In this document: piece after piece, positions 4,990 through 6,459 of the stretch | Layout of the letters: the number at the start of each line of letters is the position of its first letter | How positions within the stretch are numbered: position 1 is the first letter of the stretch | Assembly: GCA_009926245.1 (NCBI GenBank) | Contig: RFPG01000079.1 | Location: 1-6,459, forward strand | Direction: 5' to 3' | Length of the DNA stretch: 6,459 nucleotides | DNA from: Sphingobacteriia bacterium | GTDB lineage: Bacteria; Bacteroidota; Bacteroidia; UBA7662 | Notes under the pieces: generated by a model | What the model was told of the DNA's origin: nothing | Databases searched by the model: none | The model's input: the letters and a program-made list of their open reading frames with translations, nothing else | Position numbers and translations under genes: made by a program

Positions 4990-6459
4990 CTAGGGCGTCC
5001 CCTGGGGCTGGTAGGACCCGTTCACATCCCCTTTGCACAGGGCACGGATCGTTCCCGGAACCCCGGGGACTCCGGCCATCCAGGGTCCGGGGTTGTCGTC
5101 CACCCAATCCCCGCCCGCAAAACTCCCCACCATTCCTGCGCTACGGCGATTGACCAAAAGGGCATCCGTATTGTTGACCGCACCGTTACCGTTCACATCC
5201 GCCGCTTTGAATCGCAGGGGGCTCAGCGTCACCAAAGAGGCAAAGGCCCTGCTAATACCCAAGGCATCGGTTGCATTGACCCCGCCCCAGGGAACCGCAT
5301 AAGTCCAGCTCGGCCGCACGGCCAAGGGCCCCACATTATTCCAACCAAAAGAACCCAGCGAATCCGTCAACCCAAAAGCTCGCCATTGCAAAGCCGTATC
5401 GCGCAGCTCCACCATCGTCCCCCGAAGGGGCGTTCCCGCTGTGTTATCGTAAATCAAGCGTCCCGATAAGGCATAGCATCCACCAAGGTTTCGAATTTGC
5501 CCACTGTAACACAAGAGAGGCAAAACCTGACCCGATCCGACCAAGGCCTGGCATCGGCTGTTCAAGGTATCCCAAACCAGGACGGGACCCGTTGAAGGGC
5601 CGTTCACCCCGGCCGGCCAAACCAAACCAAGGCGCATCAGAACCCCCGCATTCCAAGAAACGGGCGATGCGGACGTCCAATTCAAGATCAAGGAATCGGT
5701 GTAAACTGCGCTCCCTACCGGCGGATAGGCTTGAACCTGCAGTCCAGCCGCTTGAGCCGCCAAGGAGTTCCATCCTGTCAGCCTCAGCATCCCCGGTGGG
5801 AAATCCAATTTGAGTCGAAGCGAACGAAGCCCGGTGAATTCACTGTTCAAGATATCCAAACCCAGGCTATCGCCAGGGCATCCTTCCACCGAAGAAAGGT
5901 GCACCGCGTTGCTCGCAATCCCCAAAAGACGCTCGGGTGCAAAAGTGCCGCAAACGGCTCGCGGGTTCAGCGCCATCACCGACCAGCGGTAAACCCGGTT
6001 GCTCAGCAATTGACCCGAACCGTTGTACAAAAAAGTGGTATCGTTCACCCAAATATCCTCCACCGTAGTTCCCAACCATCGAACCCGTAACACATAAGCC
6101 GTTGCACCGGGCACGGCCTTCCAGCGAAACCTCAAGAAATGCAGGGGCCTACCGTAGGTGCTATCCAAGGGTTCGATCAAAGTAGGAACCCCCACCGTCG
6201 AATCGTAGGAAGGCATGGCAGGGGTTAACAAATAGGAACGGGGGCCGGTGGATGTGACCGTCGCCCGCATGGCCGCCTTTTGTTCCACCGTGAACGAATC
6301 CTGGCAGGCATCGTTGGCATAACTCATGTACAAACGACCCAGCGGCTGAAAAGCATCACTGTTGATATCCACGGCCGCTCCCCCTCCGTTGGGGCAATTC
6401 CATCGCGCATCCCGAAAATCCGACGGTGTATCGCAAAAACGATCCCCGGCCGTTGCACA
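4990..6459 (-). CDS. M43 (pappalysin/cytophagalysin-like) secreted metalloprotease, C-terminal part, 5' partial
   Basis: The frame is open from the right window edge to TAG at 4990 (489 residues visible); the start and the HExxHxxGxxH zinc site lie outside. A GTG at 6372 is not the start, because the preceding 29 codons continue the same domain. Visible residues 1-68 match the end of an M43 catalytic domain: G-D-R-F-C-D-T-P (5-12), Cys22, the Met-turn Y-M-S-Y at 44-47, then N-D-A-C-Q-D-S-F-T and E-Q-x-x-x-M. Cys1, 9, 22 and 52 could form the two family disulfides. Next come an Ig/FnIII-like domain (about 90-185, W-K-A-V-P-G-A-T-A-Y), a cohesin-like beta-sandwich (about 192-320), a carboxypeptidase-regulatory-like segment (about 328-380) and dockerin-like repeats (394-485). 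It ends in G-D-V-N-G-S-Y-Q-P-Q-G-T-P with no recognisable type IX sorting domain. It is probably a zinc endopeptidase exported from the cell; substrate unknown. Confidence 0.87.
   Translation of the reverse strand, partial: CATAGDRFCDTPSDFRDARWNCPNGGGAAVDINSDAFQPLGRLYMSYANDACQDSFTVEQKAAMRATVTSTGPRSYLLTPAMPSYDSTVGVPTLIEPLDSTYGRPLHFLRFRWKAVPGATAYVLRVRWLGTTVEDIWVNDTTFLYNGSGQLLSNRVYRWSVMALNPRAVCGTFAPERLLGIASNAVHLSSVEGCPGDSLGLDILNSEFTGLRSLRLKLDFPPGMLRLTGWNSLAAQAAGLQVQAYPPVGSAVYTDSLILNWTSASPVSWNAGVLMRLGLVWPAGVNGPSTGPVLVWDTLNSRCQALVGSGQVLPLLCYSGQIRNLGGCYALSGRLIYDNTAGTPLRGTMVELRDTALQWRAFGLTDSLGSFGWNNVGPLAVRPSWTYAVPWGGVNATDALGISRAFASLVTLSPLRFKAADVNGNGAVNNTDALLVNRRSAGMVGSFAGGDWVDDNPGPWMAGVPGVPGTIRALCKGDVNGSYQPQGTP
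5143..5280 (-). repeat. Dockerin-like repeat pair at the C-terminus of the metalloprotease
   Basis: Two related segments occur at visible residues 394-406 (V-N-A-T-D-A-L-G-I-S-R-A-F) and 420-439 (A-D-V-N-G-N-G-A-V-N-N-T-D-A-L-L-V-N-R-R). The second fits the type I dockerin pattern: a D-x-N-x-N calcium loop, then V-N-x-T-D and a short helix ending in Arg. The first keeps the helix but lacks the Asp/Asn ligands before it (P-W-G-G precedes V-N). A third partial piece, G-D-V-N-G-S-Y, lies at 477-483. Dockerin-type domains bind calcium and cohesin partners; this use is inferred here. Confidence 0.65.

Noticed and set aside
4990..6372. Starting the protease at the GTG at 6372 as a complete 460-residue gene.
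   Set aside because: The upstream 29 codons are open and encode the G-D-x-x-C-D-T-P motif expected just before the M43 Met-turn, so the gene is truncated by the window rather than starting there.
1..6459. Searched by eye for CRISPR arrays, tRNA genes, terminal inverted repeats, transposase motifs and attachment sites.
   Set aside because: None seen; the DNA is almost fully occupied by four co-oriented genes.

Overview
The window looks like chromosomal DNA from a member of the Bacteroidota. The clues are signal peptides that end in A-Q (KA-Q, ALA-Q), a perfect TAnnTTTG-type -7 promoter element, a lipoprotein whose mature N-terminus is C-S-K-E, a DUF1566 protein, and a large protease ending in the dockerin-like V-N-x-T-D-A-L / D-V-N-G-x-G repeats common in secreted proteins of this phylum. 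I cannot name a genus.

All four genes lie on the minus strand, so the transcriptional order runs from right to left. (1) 4990-6459 is the C-terminal 489 residues of an M43 (pappalysin/cytophagalysin-like) metalloprotease: the Met-turn region, an Ig/FnIII-like domain, a cohesin-like domain, a carboxypeptidase-regulatory-like segment and a dockerin-like tail. Its 5' end is outside the window. (2) 4523-4933 is a small exported DUF1566 protein with its own likely promoter at 4953-4960. (3) 3801-4442 is a lipoprotein with a possible surface-export signal. (4) 1-3681 is a very long frame, open without a stop to the left window edge: a secreted alpha/beta-hydrolase (Ser in G-A-S-M-G-G) fused to a beta-solenoid / right-handed beta-helix C-terminal half, truncated at its 3' end.

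Intergenic gaps are short: 56, 80 and 119 bases. They hold one promoter, two small hairpins and one weak terminator-like hairpin. About 98% of the window other than these gaps is covered by genes on one strand. There are no RNA genes, CRISPR arrays, insertion sequences or phage genes.

Every gene product is predicted to leave the cytoplasm (the protease by family, the others by visible signal sequences), so this is an envelope/secretome locus with a protease, a lipase/esterase-like enzyme and two small envelope proteins. Nothing in the sequence proves that they act together. The most unusual items are the hydrolase to beta-solenoid fusion with its exact octapeptide repeat, and a protease that has both cohesin-like and dockerin-like modules but ends without a type IX sorting domain.
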